A stretch of DNA of 64,000 bases from Natrinema sp. SYSU A 869. Lineage in GTDB: Archaea > Halobacteriota > Halobacteria > Halobacteriales > Natrialbaceae. The notes beneath the pieces are model-generated. The model had not been told where the DNA came from. It saw only the letters and a list, made by a program, of their open reading frames with translations, and searched no databases. The position numbers and the translations under genes were made by a program. This document shows, piece after piece, positions 35,278 to 44,752 of the stretch. Within the stretch, counting starts at the first letter, position 1, and each line of letters opens with the position of its first letter. The DNA lies in contig NZ_CP082249.1 of the NCBI RefSeq assembly GCF_019879105.1, positions 868,001-932,000 of the forward strand, in the 5' to 3' direction.

Positions 35278-35757
35278 TTAGGAGAGATTCTCGACTGCGG
35301 CCTCGACCTCGTCGTAGTCGGGTTCGACGCCGGGGTCGTCGCTGACCCACGAGTAGGCGACCTCGCCGTCGCCGTCGACGACGAACACCGAGCGCTTGGC
35401 AACGCCGTGGACGCCCAGATCGGCGAAGTCCATCGAGAGCCCGTAGTCGTCGACGATTTCCTTGTTGTAGTCGCTGAGAAGACCAAATTCGAGGCCGTTC
35501 TGCTCGCGGAACTCGTTCAAGGTAAACGGAGAGTCGCGGCTGACTCCGTAGACGGCGGCATCAAGGTCGTTGAACGCAGCGAGGCGGTCCTGGAACGTAC
35601 ACATCTCGGTCGTACAGACGCCGGTGAAGGCACCGGGGAAGAACGCGAGGACGATCGGTGCTTCGTCCGCGAGGCGCTCGGATAGCGTGAACTCCTCGAT
35701 GTCGCTGTTTGCGAGCGGTGCGGTGAAGTCGGGTGCGGCATCTCCGGTTGCTACCAT
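35278..35757 (-). CDS. Peroxiredoxin (AhpC/TSA family)
   Basis: 159 residues with a thioredoxin fold. The peroxidatic Cys is in FFPGAFTGVCTTEMCTF (the VCTTE motif, second Cys three residues on) and the active-site Thr/Arg region is GVSRDSPFTLNEFR. There is no C-terminal resolving Cys typical of 2-Cys enzymes; the nearby Cys (CTTEMC) is the candidate resolver, so it is probably a 1-Cys or AhpE/PrxQ-like enzyme. It reduces hydrogen peroxide and organic hydroperoxides, complementing KatG in this window. No operon partner is visible. Confidence 0.93.
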   Translation of the reverse strand: MVATGDAAPDFTAPLANSDIEEFTLSERLADEAPIVLAFFPGAFTGVCTTEMCTFQDRLAAFNDLDAAVYGVSRDSPFTLNEFREQNGLEFGLLSDYNKEIVDDYGLSMDFADLGVHGVAKRSVFVVDGDGEVAYSWVSDDPGVEPDYDEVEAAVENLS

Positions 35758-36019
35758 CGTCCTATCATTGCGTGTAACCCCGAAAGACAGTTTCGTTATC
35801 GGAACCGAACGGAGGCCAAAGCGCGTTGTGGAACGGGGGCTCGAGACGCTCGGTGTCGACGACTACGCGACTGTGTTCGTAGCCACAGTGTATACTCCAG
35901 TTGGATCGGTGAAACCTGGTATAGTCGCCGGATAGCAAACAGCACACTGTCCATCTGGACGAATTTCGTCCACAAGTGGACTGTCGCGGCCGCTTGCTTA
36001 CCTTAGTGGTCCAAAAAGG

Positions 36020-36027
36020 TTATAATT
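36020..36027 (+). promoter_or_regulatory. TATA-box candidate for tatA
   Basis: TTATAATT ends 25 bases before the ATG at 36053. Confidence 0.5.
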
Positions 36028-36052
36028 GCCAGCGGATAAGCCACGTATAGAG

Positions 36053-36367
36053 ATGGTAGTCGAAACCGCACCGCTGTTCATCCCCGGCGGCATGGGGCCA
36101 CCGGAACTCGCCATCATTCTAATCATCGCAGTCTTGCTCTTCGGGGCCAACAAGATTCCGAAGCTAGCACGATCGACCGGTGAGGCGATGGGCGAGTTCC
36201 AGAAGGGCCGCGAGAAAGTCGAAACGGAACTCGAGGAAATGCGTGACGGGAGCGGCAACGTCACTGAGAGCGACCTTGAGGAAGACGACGAGTTCGTCGA
36301 CACGGAACCCGTCACCACCGAAGAAGAGACGAGTACCGAGGCCGAAACCGAGACGGAAACCAACTAA
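36053..36367 (+). CDS. tatA: Sec-independent protein translocase TatA
   Basis: 104 residues from the ATG at 36053. A short leader (MVVETAPLFIPGGMGPPELA) precedes a single membrane helix (about 17-35: AIILIIAVLLFGANKIPKLAR) and an amphipathic helix KIPKLARSTGEAMGEFQKG, the TatA layout, then an acidic tail rich in Glu and Thr. TatA forms the pore for folded proteins with RR signals; the zinc lipoprotein at the left edge of the window is a likely client. tRNA-Arg begins 16 bases after its stop, and T-rich ctttttg at 36371-36377 may end its transcript. Confidence 0.93.
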   Translation: MVVETAPLFIPGGMGPPELAIILIIAVLLFGANKIPKLARSTGEAMGEFQKGREKVETELEEMRDGSGNVTESDLEEDDEFVDTEPVTTEEETSTEAETETETN

Positions 36368-36382
36368 GTTCTTTTTGCGCCG

Positions 36383-36455
36383 GGGCGTGTGGCCTAGCGG
36401 ACAGGGCAGGAGGTTCCTAACCTTCTGATCGTGGGTTCGAATCCCGCCACGCCCG
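36383..36455 (+). tRNA. tRNA-Arg (anticodon CCT)
   Basis: A 73-base cloverleaf. Acceptor GGGCGTG (36383-36389) pairs with CACGCCC (36448-36454), discriminator G at 36455. D-arm follows TG at 36390; the anticodon stem GGAGG/CCTTC encloses loop TTCCTAA, so the anticodon is CCT, reading AGG. T-stem GTGGG/CCCGC with loop TTCGAAT is canonical. No encoded CCA. Fragments resembling its T-arm recur about 45 and 95 bases downstream. Confidence 0.95.
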
Positions 36456-36496
36456 TTCGTCGGCGAACGATAGTGAGTCGTGCGAGCGGCTCTGAC

Positions 36497-36560
36497 GGGT
36501 TCGAATCAGACCGAGATTCTGCGCCGCAGGCGCAGGTTCTCAGGCGTGGTTCGAATCCCA
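36497..36560 (+). repeat. Two T-arm-like echoes of tRNA-Arg
   Basis: gggttcgaatc at 36497-36507 and gtggttcgaatccca at 36546-36560 repeat the T-stem/loop of tRNA-Arg (gtgggttcgaatccc). Between them lies the hairpin gcgccgcaggcgc. Partial tRNA 3' ends downstream of an intact tRNA are the usual scars of integrase-mediated insertion, but no recombinase gene is next to them. Confidence 0.55.
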
Positions 36561-36727
36561 TGCGCCACTTTCTCGAGATCAACCGGCGACGAGCGACGGC
36601 GACGCTCGAGAGACTGACGGCGATTCGTCTCGAGCGATACCCACCCGTCGCGATCTAGACGATCGTCCCATGCGACCGATAGACATGACTGCGATCGGCA
36701 GGAAAATCGGCGGCGATAAGCGTGTCG

Positions 36728-37491
36728 TCAGTGGCCGCCACTTCGCTCCCGATTAGGATCTCCGAACCGGGTCAGCGGCTCGAGTTCCTCCTCGGGGACG
36801 TCCTCGAAGGCGACACGAGCGATGACGCGGCGGTGGACCTCGTCCGCGCCGTCGACGATGCGGAACTGGCGGACCGACTCGTAGAAGCCCAACAGCGGGA
36901 GATCCTTCCCGATGCCATTGGCACCGCAACACTGCACCGCGAGGTCGATGGCTTCCTGGGTGGCGTTGGCGGTGAAGACTTTGCATATCGAGACGGGGAT
37001 GTGGGCCTCCGAGTCAGTTCGGGCGAGCACGATCAGGACGTCCGCCTCGACACGCCCTGAGTAGTCCACCACTTGTGGCCGTCGATGACCCACTCGTCAC
37101 CGTCTCGAGAAGCCGGACTTGATCTCGCCGGCGACCAGCGGCTCGAGGTACGTCTCCTTCTGCAGGTCGTCGCCGGCCAGTTCGAGCAGGTGCATGTTCC
37201 CTTCGTCGGGCGCGTCGACGCGCATCGCGACCTGCCCGAGGAGGCTACGGCCCGCTTCCTCGAACACGGGGAGCGAATTGCGGAAGCTCAGCCCCATCCC
37301 GCCGTACTCCTCGGGAATCTGCGGGCGTAGACATCGTATTCGCGGGCGGCCGCACGGCGTTCTGCGATGGTGCCACTCGAGACGGCCATCCCGCCGGATC
37401 GCTCGCGTTCGATCGGGAGGACGACTTTTTCCATCAAGGCGTTGGCACGCTCGGCGACATCACGTGCCTGGTCACTGTCATCGTAGCGCAT
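36728..37491 (-). pseudogene. Decayed acyl-CoA dehydrogenase
   Basis: From the ATG at 37491 the frame gives MRYDDSDQARDVAERANALM, VVLPIERERSGG, then shifts near 37300 to continue with MGLSFRNSLPVFEEAGRSLLG and LELAGDDLQKETYLEPLVAG. After GEIKSGF the segment that should hold the flavin-binding middle is deleted. A further piece (36728-37093) has ADVLIVLARTDSEAH and AIDLAVQCCGANGIGKDLPL, the C-terminal helical part. So the gene has at least one frameshift and one internal deletion; the acyl-CoA dehydrogenase identity comes from the typical C-terminal motifs. Confidence 0.85.
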
Positions 37492-37653
37492 AGTGTGGGG
37501 GTAGCCCCGATCGACGGCTAAGCGTTTGGAGAACCCCCACACGGTCGCAATTACATCCATGATTTTGGTAGAGAACGGATCGGACCGAACCAGATCGGTT
37601 CGAATCGGTTGTCCGTCGATTACAGAACGGAGAGCGGCCGTGAGGAATCGGAC

Positions 37654-38421
37654 CTACCGTGCCGTCCAGCCGCCGTCGGCCGCGAGCACGGAGCCGGTCA
37701 CGTAGTTCGCGGCCTCGCTCGCGAGGAAGACGACAGGACCGGCGATCTCCTTGGGGTCGGCGAAGCGATCCAGCGGCGTGCGGTCGATAATCGATTGACG
37801 CAGCCGTTCGTTGCCCTCGAGGTCCTCGGTGAGTTCCGTCGAGACGTAGCCCGGCGCGACGGCGTTGACCCGGACCTCCGGAGCCCAGTCCAGCGACATG
37901 CTCTTCGTGAGCCCGACGAGGCCGTGTTTCGACGCGACGTAGGGGTGCTGGCGCGGCAGGCCGACCAGTCCGCCGACGCTGGCGACGTTTATAACCGACC
38001 CCCCGTCGCTCTCGAGGAGGTGGTCCGCCGCGGCGCGCGTGACCTCGTACGCGCCGTTCAAGTTGACGTCCAGCACGCGGTCGAGGCTCTCGGTCTCGAC
38101 GTCTTCCGGTCGGCCGAGCGCATCGTCGGGGTTGAAGCCGGCGTTGTTGATGACGATGTCGACGCCGCCGAACTCGTCGACGGCTCGATCGATGACCTCG
38201 GTGACGGCGTCGCCGTCCGTCACATCTGCGGGAACGGCGATTGCGTCACCGCCGGCGTCTTCGATATCGGCGGCGACGGCCTCGATTTCGTCTGTCGATC
38301 GAGCGCTCGGGACGACCGCGGCCCCCGCGTTCGCCAGTTCGACCGCAATTGCGCGGCCGATACCGCGTCCGCCGCCTGTGACCACTGCGACCCGTCCATC
38401 GAGATCGAATAATTCGCTCAT
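37654..38421 (-). CDS. Short-chain dehydrogenase/reductase (FabG-like)
   Basis: 255 residues, a classical SDR. NAD(P) motif TGGGRGIGRAIAVELANAG near 16-34, NNAG in INNAGFNPDD near 92, catalytic Ser in INVASVGG and Tyr-Lys in YVASKHG (about 162-168), and VNAVAPGYVSTE. The Arg-rich SAR in VVPSARSTDE after the first strand hints at NADP. Family members reduce 3-oxoacyl or other ketones. The flanking genes are remains of an acyl-CoA dehydrogenase and an acyl-CoA synthetase, so it is probably the surviving member of a beta-oxidation cluster. Confidence 0.93.
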   Translation of the reverse strand: MSELFDLDGRVAVVTGGGRGIGRAIAVELANAGAAVVPSARSTDEIEAVAADIEDAGGDAIAVPADVTDGDAVTEVIDRAVDEFGGVDIVINNAGFNPDDALGRPEDVETESLDRVLDVNLNGAYEVTRAAADHLLESDGGSVINVASVGGLVGLPRQHPYVASKHGLVGLTKSMSLDWAPEVRVNAVAPGYVSTELTEDLEGNERLRQSIIDRTPLDRFADPKEIAGPVVFLASEAANYVTGSVLAADGGWTAR

Positions 38422-38443
38422 CGGTCCCCCGTTTCGGCGTCGC

Positions 38444-38527
38444 CTACGTCAAGCTTTCGCGCAGTCCTTTCTTGTCGAACTTCCCGGTCGCCGTCTCAGG
38501 TCGAACTTCTCGGTCGCTGTCTCGAGA
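38444..38527 (-). pseudogene. C-terminal scrap of an acyl-CoA synthetase, with a 26-base near-duplication
   Basis: On the minus strand ETATGKFDKKGLRESLT then TAG (38444-38446) is the characteristic end of AMP-forming acyl-CoA synthetases, whose TATGKFDK motif contains the catalytic Lys. Just upstream, 38474-38499 (gtcgaacttcccggtcgccg...) is nearly repeated at 38500-38525, so the stretch has been duplicated in tandem. The rest of the synthetase gene is absent. Confidence 0.6.
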
Positions 38528-38834
38528 TCCGCTCGATGACGCGAATTTCGGTGAGAAGCCACTGGTCGAGCTGCTCAAGCCTCGAGAGGTCGTCACCGTG
38601 CTCGTCGACTGCTCGATCAACTCGAGCAGGTCGGCCGCGCTCGGTGAGGTGCCGAGATAGACCTTCTCGCGGCGGAGGGGACGTTCGACCGGTCAGCTGT
38701 CGGCGACCAGTATCAGTTATGACCTAAAACCTGCGTAAGAAGAGGTGGATTGATCGCAAACAAGTAGATTTTAGATTATCAGAAATGGTAATGGGCGGAT
38801 GGATTTTTGAGGGGTGAACGTCAGTGTGGATGCA
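38528..38834. other. Intergenic region before the pilus operon
   Basis: 307 bases without a recognisable gene. Between 38528 and 38690 the minus strand can be read as a short open frame (DEHGDDLSRLEQLDQWL) that might be a remnant. The AT-rich gattttagattatcag at 38768-38783 and the Shine-Dalgarno-like gagggg at 38809-38814 are the probable promoter and ribosome site of the PilB gene. Confidence 0.4.
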
Positions 38835-41800
38835 ATGGCTATTGACGAGGCCGACCAATCGGATGCTGGGGACTTTTCTGAGGGGGAGGCATCCGACTCT
38901 GCGTCGGAAGATGAGCGGTCTCAAGGATCTGACCTGACGTCGAATTCGGCGATCAGCGTCGGCGAGTATACGTGGGAAGAGTTCATGAACGAGTACGGGT
39001 ACGGCGACGAAGTGTCCGCCCTGTATCCCGACGACGGGACCGAGACGGACCAGCTCGGACTTGATACCGGTGAGGATATCGGGCCACTCCCAAGTGGAGA
39101 CGATTGGGACCGAGTCGAGTTCGATCCGAAGTCGTACCTCGGCTACCACCCCGACGACCTCGAGGAACAGATCCTGCCGATCGCCGGCGATAACGCTGCC
39201 ACGCTCCAGCCGATCGTTCAGAAGTACACTGATCCGGAGACGACACCAGTTATCAAGGATATCTGGACTTGGGAACACTATAAGCTGGCATACGACCACG
39301 ACGAATCATCGCCGCTCGACAAATCGGAGGCGCTCGGCTTTGATCCCAACACGTTAGAGGGACGTCTGGCTGCTGCCAACGACGCCGCCTTGGATCTCGA
39401 CGACGTCGTTGAGGAACGCACCGTCAACGTCCAGGAGGATCTCGACGAGGACGAGTTCTTCGCGACGGCCACAGGAAACACCACTGTCTCTAATCGCTAC
39501 GATCTCGAGAAGGCGGTTCCCTTCGAGAAGAAGACCCACTTTCGGGAGGTCGAGCGCTACTGGGTGAACAAACCCTACGCCTACGTCATCATCTTCCACT
39601 CGGAGAAGGAGAACGAGAAGAAGTACTACATGATCGAGCCCTACCAGAACGAGATCGAGATGGAACTCAAGGAGTTCCTCTCAGGCAAACTCAGGAAGGC
39701 GATCAAGTACTCCGAGGACGACATCAAGGAAAAGGCGAACGAGGGCGGCCGCCGAGCGGTGATCGAGGACGAAACCCGGCGGTTGCTGAAACGATATGAC
39801 CTCTTCGAAGCGACCTCCGGTAGCACGTCCGAAGGAATGGTCCAAGTGGTTCGGAGAATGCTCGACGATGACGAAGAGGCCATAGTCGAGGCCGAGGATA
39901 CCGGCCCAGATCAACTCGGCGGAATAGAAGTCCGGCCCGAACCGGCCATCCTCATAGACGATCCGGACACGCTAAGCGAGTATCAGGTCGAAAAGCTCCT
40001 GTACCTGCTCACGCGGGACTTCATCGGCTACGAGCGCATCGACGGCATTAAACACGACATCAATGTCGAGGACATCTCCGTCGACGGCTACAATTCGCCC
40101 GTCTTCGTCTATCACTCCGAGTACGAGCAGATCATCTCGAACATCTACCACGGCGAGTCGGAGCTCGACGATTTCGTCGTCAAACTCGCCCAGCGGTCGG
40201 GCAAAGGGATCAGTAAACGACTCCCACAGGTCGACGCGACGCTGCCCGACGGCTCGCGTGCCCAGCTCACACTCGGCAAGGAGGTCTCCGACCACGGGAC
40301 TAACTACACCATCCGTCAGTTCAAGGACGTTCCGTTCACCCCAATCGACCTGATCAACTGGAACACCTTCTCACTCGACGAGATGGCGTTCCTCTGGCTC
40401 GCAATCGAGAACCACAAGAGTCTGATCTTCGCCGGCGGTACCGCGTCCGGGAAGACAACCTCGCTGAACGCCGTCTCGCTGTTTATCCCCTCGAGTGCGA
40501 AGATCGTCTCCATCGAGGACACCCGCGAGGTCGAACTCCCACAGCGCAACTGGATCGCCAGCGTCACCCGCCCCTCGTTCTCCGACGACGAGCAAGGTGA
40601 CGTCGACGAGTTCGACCTGCTCGAGGCCGCACTGCGTCAGCGACCTGACTACATTGTCATGGGTGAGATCCGTGGTGAAGAGGGCCGGACGCTTTTCCAG
40701 GTCATGTCGACCGGTCACACTACCTACACCACCTTCCACGCTGACTCCGTCGACGAGGTACTCAAGCGGTTCACAACAGACCCGATCAACGTCTCGAAAA
40801 CGATGTTCACCGCGCTGGACCTCGTCTCGATCCAGACGCAGACGCGGGTCCAAGGCCGGAAGGTCCGCCGGAACAAGTCGTTGACCGAGATCAACCACTA
40901 CGAGGCCGAACACGACGAGATCAACGTTCAAGACGTCTATCAGTGGCAGGCCGAGACCGACGAGTACCTCAAGATGGGGGACTCGAACACCCTAGAGGCG
41001 ATTCAGTTCGACCGCGGTTGGAGCAAGGAGAAACTCGAGGAGGAACTGTTCAAGCGAGAGGTCATCCTCGCGTACCTCATCAAGAACGAACTGAACACGT
41101 ACGCGCAGGTCGCTGCGACCGTTCAGGCGTTCATCAACGATCCTGAGACCATCCTCACGCTCATAGCGAACGGCCAACTCGAGGACAGTCTCGAGGACCT
41201 CCGCGAGATGGAGAGCGTCCTGATCGATGTCGACCCGGAGAAAGAGGAGCTTGTTCCACGGCCCGAGGCGACCAGCGAGACGTACAACCTCTCGATGGAC
41301 ATCCTAGAACGGGCCGAGGAGTCGCTGTTCGAGGAGTTCCGTGGTGAGGTTCCCAGCGGCCTCGCGGGCTCGCTTGGCGATGTCGAAGCAGAGAGTACGA
41401 TTGAGGTCGACCGCGCCGACAGTGACGAGTTCGAGTTCGGCGGCGATGTCGACGAGACCGTCGACGAGGGCGAGTGGGAACTGGGCGACAGTTCGACTGA
41501 GTTCGCGATCGACGGCGATGACGGCAGCGACGGCGACGAGCCGGCGTGGTTGAGCGAAGGATCTGAGGTCGATGGCGACGCCGGAGAGGCCGCGGCCGCT
41601 GGGAACGACCAATCCAGTGACGCAGCCACCGGCGAACCGGCTGCTGCCGCTACCGGGGTGGGATCGAGTACAGCCGGCGAAGCCGCGACCGGAAATAATC
41701 CCGACAGTACTTCTGATTCTCCCGCATTGAATAGCGCACCAGAGAAGAGTACTGCAGCCAAAGCCGAAATGTCGACTGCGGGCGGGAACGACGCCCGACC

Positions 41801-42701
41801 GGCCGATTCGAACGCGGACAACGAGCATCGCTCGGCGGACAACACAACTGAATCGAGCAGTACTGGAGCGAGTAACGAAGCCGGGTCGACGGCGAACGGT
41901 TCGACGGTGTTTCCGTCCGACGACGCCGACGATAGCGATCTGGGTGGACTGTTCGATGATATGGGAGAGACAATCGATGAGATTGGCAGTCCCGAGTCGG
42001 GGCAGGCAACTGGCGACCGAGAGTCGGCGGCAAACGGACGACTGGATACGTCCGGATTCGACTCGATGTTCCCGGAAGACGATCTCGATTCGATCTTCGA
42101 CCCGGAATCTGGCAACGACACGTCGGCGAACGATATCAGTGAGCAACTCGCTGCCGGGATGGACTCGGCCTCGAGCGACGAGCCGGAGCCGCCAACGATC
42201 GATATCGACAGCGGGTCGACGGATGCAGACAAGACCAGCCCAGACTCGCCCGCGACGGGCGCTACGGAGCCTGACAATTCGCCTGCCGGTCGTTCCGACG
42301 ATGGGAGCAGTGAGACCGGCACAGGAAACGAGGACCAGTCTGCGACGCCGGGAACCGCCAGCAAAGACCCGCCGACGATTGATATCGATGACGGTGGTGG
42401 AGACTCGTCGGCTGACCCTGCCTCCGATGACGGACCGGCCGCCAGTAGCGAATCGACGACCGCCGAACCGAAATCGGAACCGGACGACGAACCCGCCGCT
42501 GACGGTTCCATATTCGGCGACGAGTCGGAATCGATCTTCACTGACGACGAGGCGGAGACGGCCGACGATGACGGGTCACTGTTCGACGACGACGAGTCGA
42601 ACGACGACGAGTCGATTTTCAAAGGCAACGATGACGCGGAATCGACGGACAACGGCAGCATCTTCGACGTCGATGGACGTGACGAGGACAGCGATTCATG
42701 A
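38835..42701 (+). CDS. PilB-type secretion/pilus assembly ATPase with a long acidic tail
   Basis: 1288 residues from the ATG at 38835 (GTGs at 38814 and 38826 are alternatives, with a gagggg ribosome site before them). Residues 1-110 are an acidic leader, 110-420 a helical N-terminal domain, then the ATPase core: FAGGTASGKTTSLNAV (Walker A, about 533), ASVTRPSFSDDEQG, IVMGEIRGEEGRTLFQ (Walker B, about 605) and STGHTTYTTFHADSV (His box, about 625). Residues about 848-1288 are a Ser/Asp/Glu/Gly low-complexity tail with recurring SIF/SLF-acidic motifs. It powers assembly of archaeal type IV pili; the PilC-type platform gene overlaps by four bases (ATGA). Confidence 0.93.
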   Translation: MAIDEADQSDAGDFSEGEASDSASEDERSQGSDLTSNSAISVGEYTWEEFMNEYGYGDEVSALYPDDGTETDQLGLDTGEDIGPLPSGDDWDRVEFDPKSYLGYHPDDLEEQILPIAGDNAATLQPIVQKYTDPETTPVIKDIWTWEHYKLAYDHDESSPLDKSEALGFDPNTLEGRLAAANDAALDLDDVVEERTVNVQEDLDEDEFFATATGNTTVSNRYDLEKAVPFEKKTHFREVERYWVNKPYAYVIIFHSEKENEKKYYMIEPYQNEIEMELKEFLSGKLRKAIKYSEDDIKEKANEGGRRAVIEDETRRLLKRYDLFEATSGSTSEGMVQVVRRMLDDDEEAIVEAEDTGPDQLGGIEVRPEPAILIDDPDTLSEYQVEKLLYLLTRDFIGYERIDGIKHDINVEDISVDGYNSPVFVYHSEYEQIISNIYHGESELDDFVVKLAQRSGKGISKRLPQVDATLPDGSRAQLTLGKEVSDHGTNYTIRQFKDVPFTPIDLINWNTFSLDEMAFLWLAIENHKSLIFAGGTASGKTTSLNAVSLFIPSSAKIVSIEDTREVELPQRNWIASVTRPSFSDDEQGDVDEFDLLEAALRQRPDYIVMGEIRGEEGRTLFQVMSTGHTTYTTFHADSVDEVLKRFTTDPINVSKTMFTALDLVSIQTQTRVQGRKVRRNKSLTEINHYEAEHDEINVQDVYQWQAETDEYLKMGDSNTLEAIQFDRGWSKEKLEEELFKREVILAYLIKNELNTYAQVAATVQAFINDPETILTLIANGQLEDSLEDLREMESVLIDVDPEKEELVPRPEATSETYNLSMDILERAEESLFEEFRGEVPSGLAGSLGDVEAESTIEVDRADSDEFEFGGDVDETVDEGEWELGDSSTEFAIDGDDGSDGDEPAWLSEGSEVDGDAGEAAAAGNDQSSDAATGEPAAAATGVGSSTAGEAATGNNPDSTSDSPALNSAPEKSTAAKAEMSTAGGNDARPADSNADNEHRSADNTTESSSTGASNEAGSTANGSTVFPSDDADDSDLGGLFDDMGETIDEIGSPESGQATGDRESAANGRLDTSGFDSMFPEDDLDSIFDPESGNDTSANDISEQLAAGMDSASSDEPEPPTIDIDSGSTDADKTSPDSPATGATEPDNSPAGRSDDGSSETGTGNEDQSATPGTASKDPPTIDIDDGGGDSSADPASDDGPAASSESTTAEPKSEPDDEPAADGSIFGDESESIFTDDEAETADDDGSLFDDDESNDDESIFKGNDDAESTDNGSIFDVDGRDEDSDS

Positions 42702-44751
42702 GCCACCAAACCAAGGACAGTGGCGGATCGGGCGTGTCGGCCAGTTCCGATGCACTCGGTGATCTGTTCTACCCACTCTACGACAGGTTGTTCGGGGACG
42801 ACAGCGAGTTTGTCGCCAACGTCGAGACGAAACTCGCGCAGGCCCGGATGACGGACACGGTCGAACTCTACCTCTCGCGAGCGCTCGGCATCGGATTCAT
42901 CAGCGGCCTCACTCTCTGGCTGATCGGGCTGATGCTCGGCTATGGGATCTTCGCCATCGGCCTCCTCTCGAACGAGGCGCTCATCGGCATTCCGGTTGGC
43001 AACGGACTCCTCCTCAGTATCATCGAACTACTCCGCGTGCCGGCCATCATCTTTTTCACTGGACTGATACTCGGCTCGATCGGGTTCGCGATCGGTTTCG
43101 GATCGATGGTCGCAATCCCCTACTCGGGTGCGTCCACCCGTAAGCGCGAGATCAACATGCTTCTGACCGACTCGGTCTCGTTCATGTACGCCCTGTCAGT
43201 CGGTGGCCTGAATCAACTCGAAATCATCGAGACGATGGCCCATGCTGATGACACCTACGGCGAGGTCGCAAAGGAGTTCCAGAGCATCGTCAAGGAGACC
43301 GAGTACTTCGACATCGACTACCGGACGGCTATCCGAAAACAGGCATTGGAGACGCCCAGCGACGATCTCTCGCAGTTCCTGACCGATATGCTCTCGATCG
43401 TCAACAGCGGCGGTGACATGCAGAGTTTCCTCGAGGACAAGAAGGAAAAGCACATGCGCACCGCAAAGCAGGAACAGGAACTCACCCTCGAAACGCTCGA
43501 GTTGTTCGGAGAGATGTACATGACGCTGTCGCTGTTTCCGCTATTGCTGATCATCATTATGGTCATCATGCAGATGATCCCAAGCGCGGATGTGTCGAAC
43601 CAGATGCTCTTTATGGTCGTTTACGGGCTGATTCCGATGATCGGCGTCGCCTTCATCGTCCTCGTCTCGACGGTCAAACACGACGAGCCTGGTGATGGCT
43701 ACCTCTCGATGGGAGATACCGATCAGCGGACCGAAACCGGCCAGGATGACGGCCTGTTAGGCCTCGGACTCGTCGAACAGTTCACGGGCGACCACAGCGT
43801 CTTCGATCGGATCAAGAACCGCGAGGGGACCCACGAGACGATCGGAGTCCTACGGAAGCCACATCTCTTTTCAGAGACAATCCGCTGATCACCCTCGCGT
43901 TGACTGTGCCGACGGCACTCGTCATCCTCGTCACGGCCATGGTAAACGGAGCGACACCGATGTCGTGGGAAGAACTCCTCGAGAGACCGGTCTGGGGAAC
44001 GGTCATCTACCTCTATATTCCGCTGTACATCATCGCGCTTCCGTTGGCCATTTTCCGCGAATGGAACGCTCGTCACAGAACCGCCGTCGTCAACAAACTC
44101 TCTGAAGACCTCCGCAAACTCTCGAGTTCCAACGATACCGGACTGACACTCCTCGAGTCGTTCAAGGCTGTCTCAGACACGACGAATGGCAAACTTGCCA
44201 GCGAGTTCGAGATGGTGCATACGAAGGTCAACTACGGGACGAGTCTGAAAGAGGCGCTCATCGAGTTTAACAACAAGTACCACATTCCACGGCTCGCCAG
44301 AACGATGCGCTTGATCACCGAAGCTCAGGAGGCCTCGAATGAAATCTCGGATGTTCTCCGGACGGCTGCGACTGCGAGCGAGAATCACGATGACATCCAG
44401 CGCGAACGCAAGTCCCGAACCCGCATGCAGATCGTGATCATCATCATGACGTTCATGACGGTGCTCGCAGTGATCGCGATTCTCAAGACGCAGTTCATCG
44501 ACACGATGGCCGGTCTTGAGAGTAGTGGTGGTGGTGGATCCGGCGGTGGCGGCGATGCGCAGGGTGCCAACTTTAGCGAGAACATCAACGTCGACATGCT
44601 GGCGGTGTTGTTCTTCCACGCAGTGACCCTCCAAGCGATCATCTCCGGATTTATCTGTGGGTATATGCGGGATGCCAGCATATTGAGCGGGTTGAAATAC
44701 GCGGTCGGACTGTCCGCGGTCGCTCTTATCGGCTGGACACTGGTGGCCTAA
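42698..44751 (+). CDS. PilC-type membrane platform protein, frame interrupted
   Basis: The frame from the ATG at 42698 runs to a TGA at 43886, after LRKPHLFSETIR. One extra T in the T4 run at 43868-43871 gives RKPHLFFRDNPLITLALT and continues without a break to 44751, a 684-residue protein. It contains two copies of the T2SSF/GspF-like domain: the first with REINMLLTDSVSFMYALSVG and ALETPSDDLSQFLTD, the second with RLARTMRLITEAQEASNE. About nine membrane helices are visible. The partner ATPase lies directly upstream. I consider the single missing base an error or recent mutation, since both halves are well conserved. Confidence 0.88.
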
Positions 44752-44752
44752 T

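Noticed and set aside
36546-36560. A second tRNA gene downstream of tRNA-Arg
   Set aside because: Only a T-arm-like segment is present; no acceptor pairing or anticodon arm can be folded.
41123-42709. A 528-residue Ser/Pro/Ala-rich frame antisense to the pilus ATPase tail
   Set aside because: Mirror of the acidic Ser/Asp tail; low complexity with no motif.
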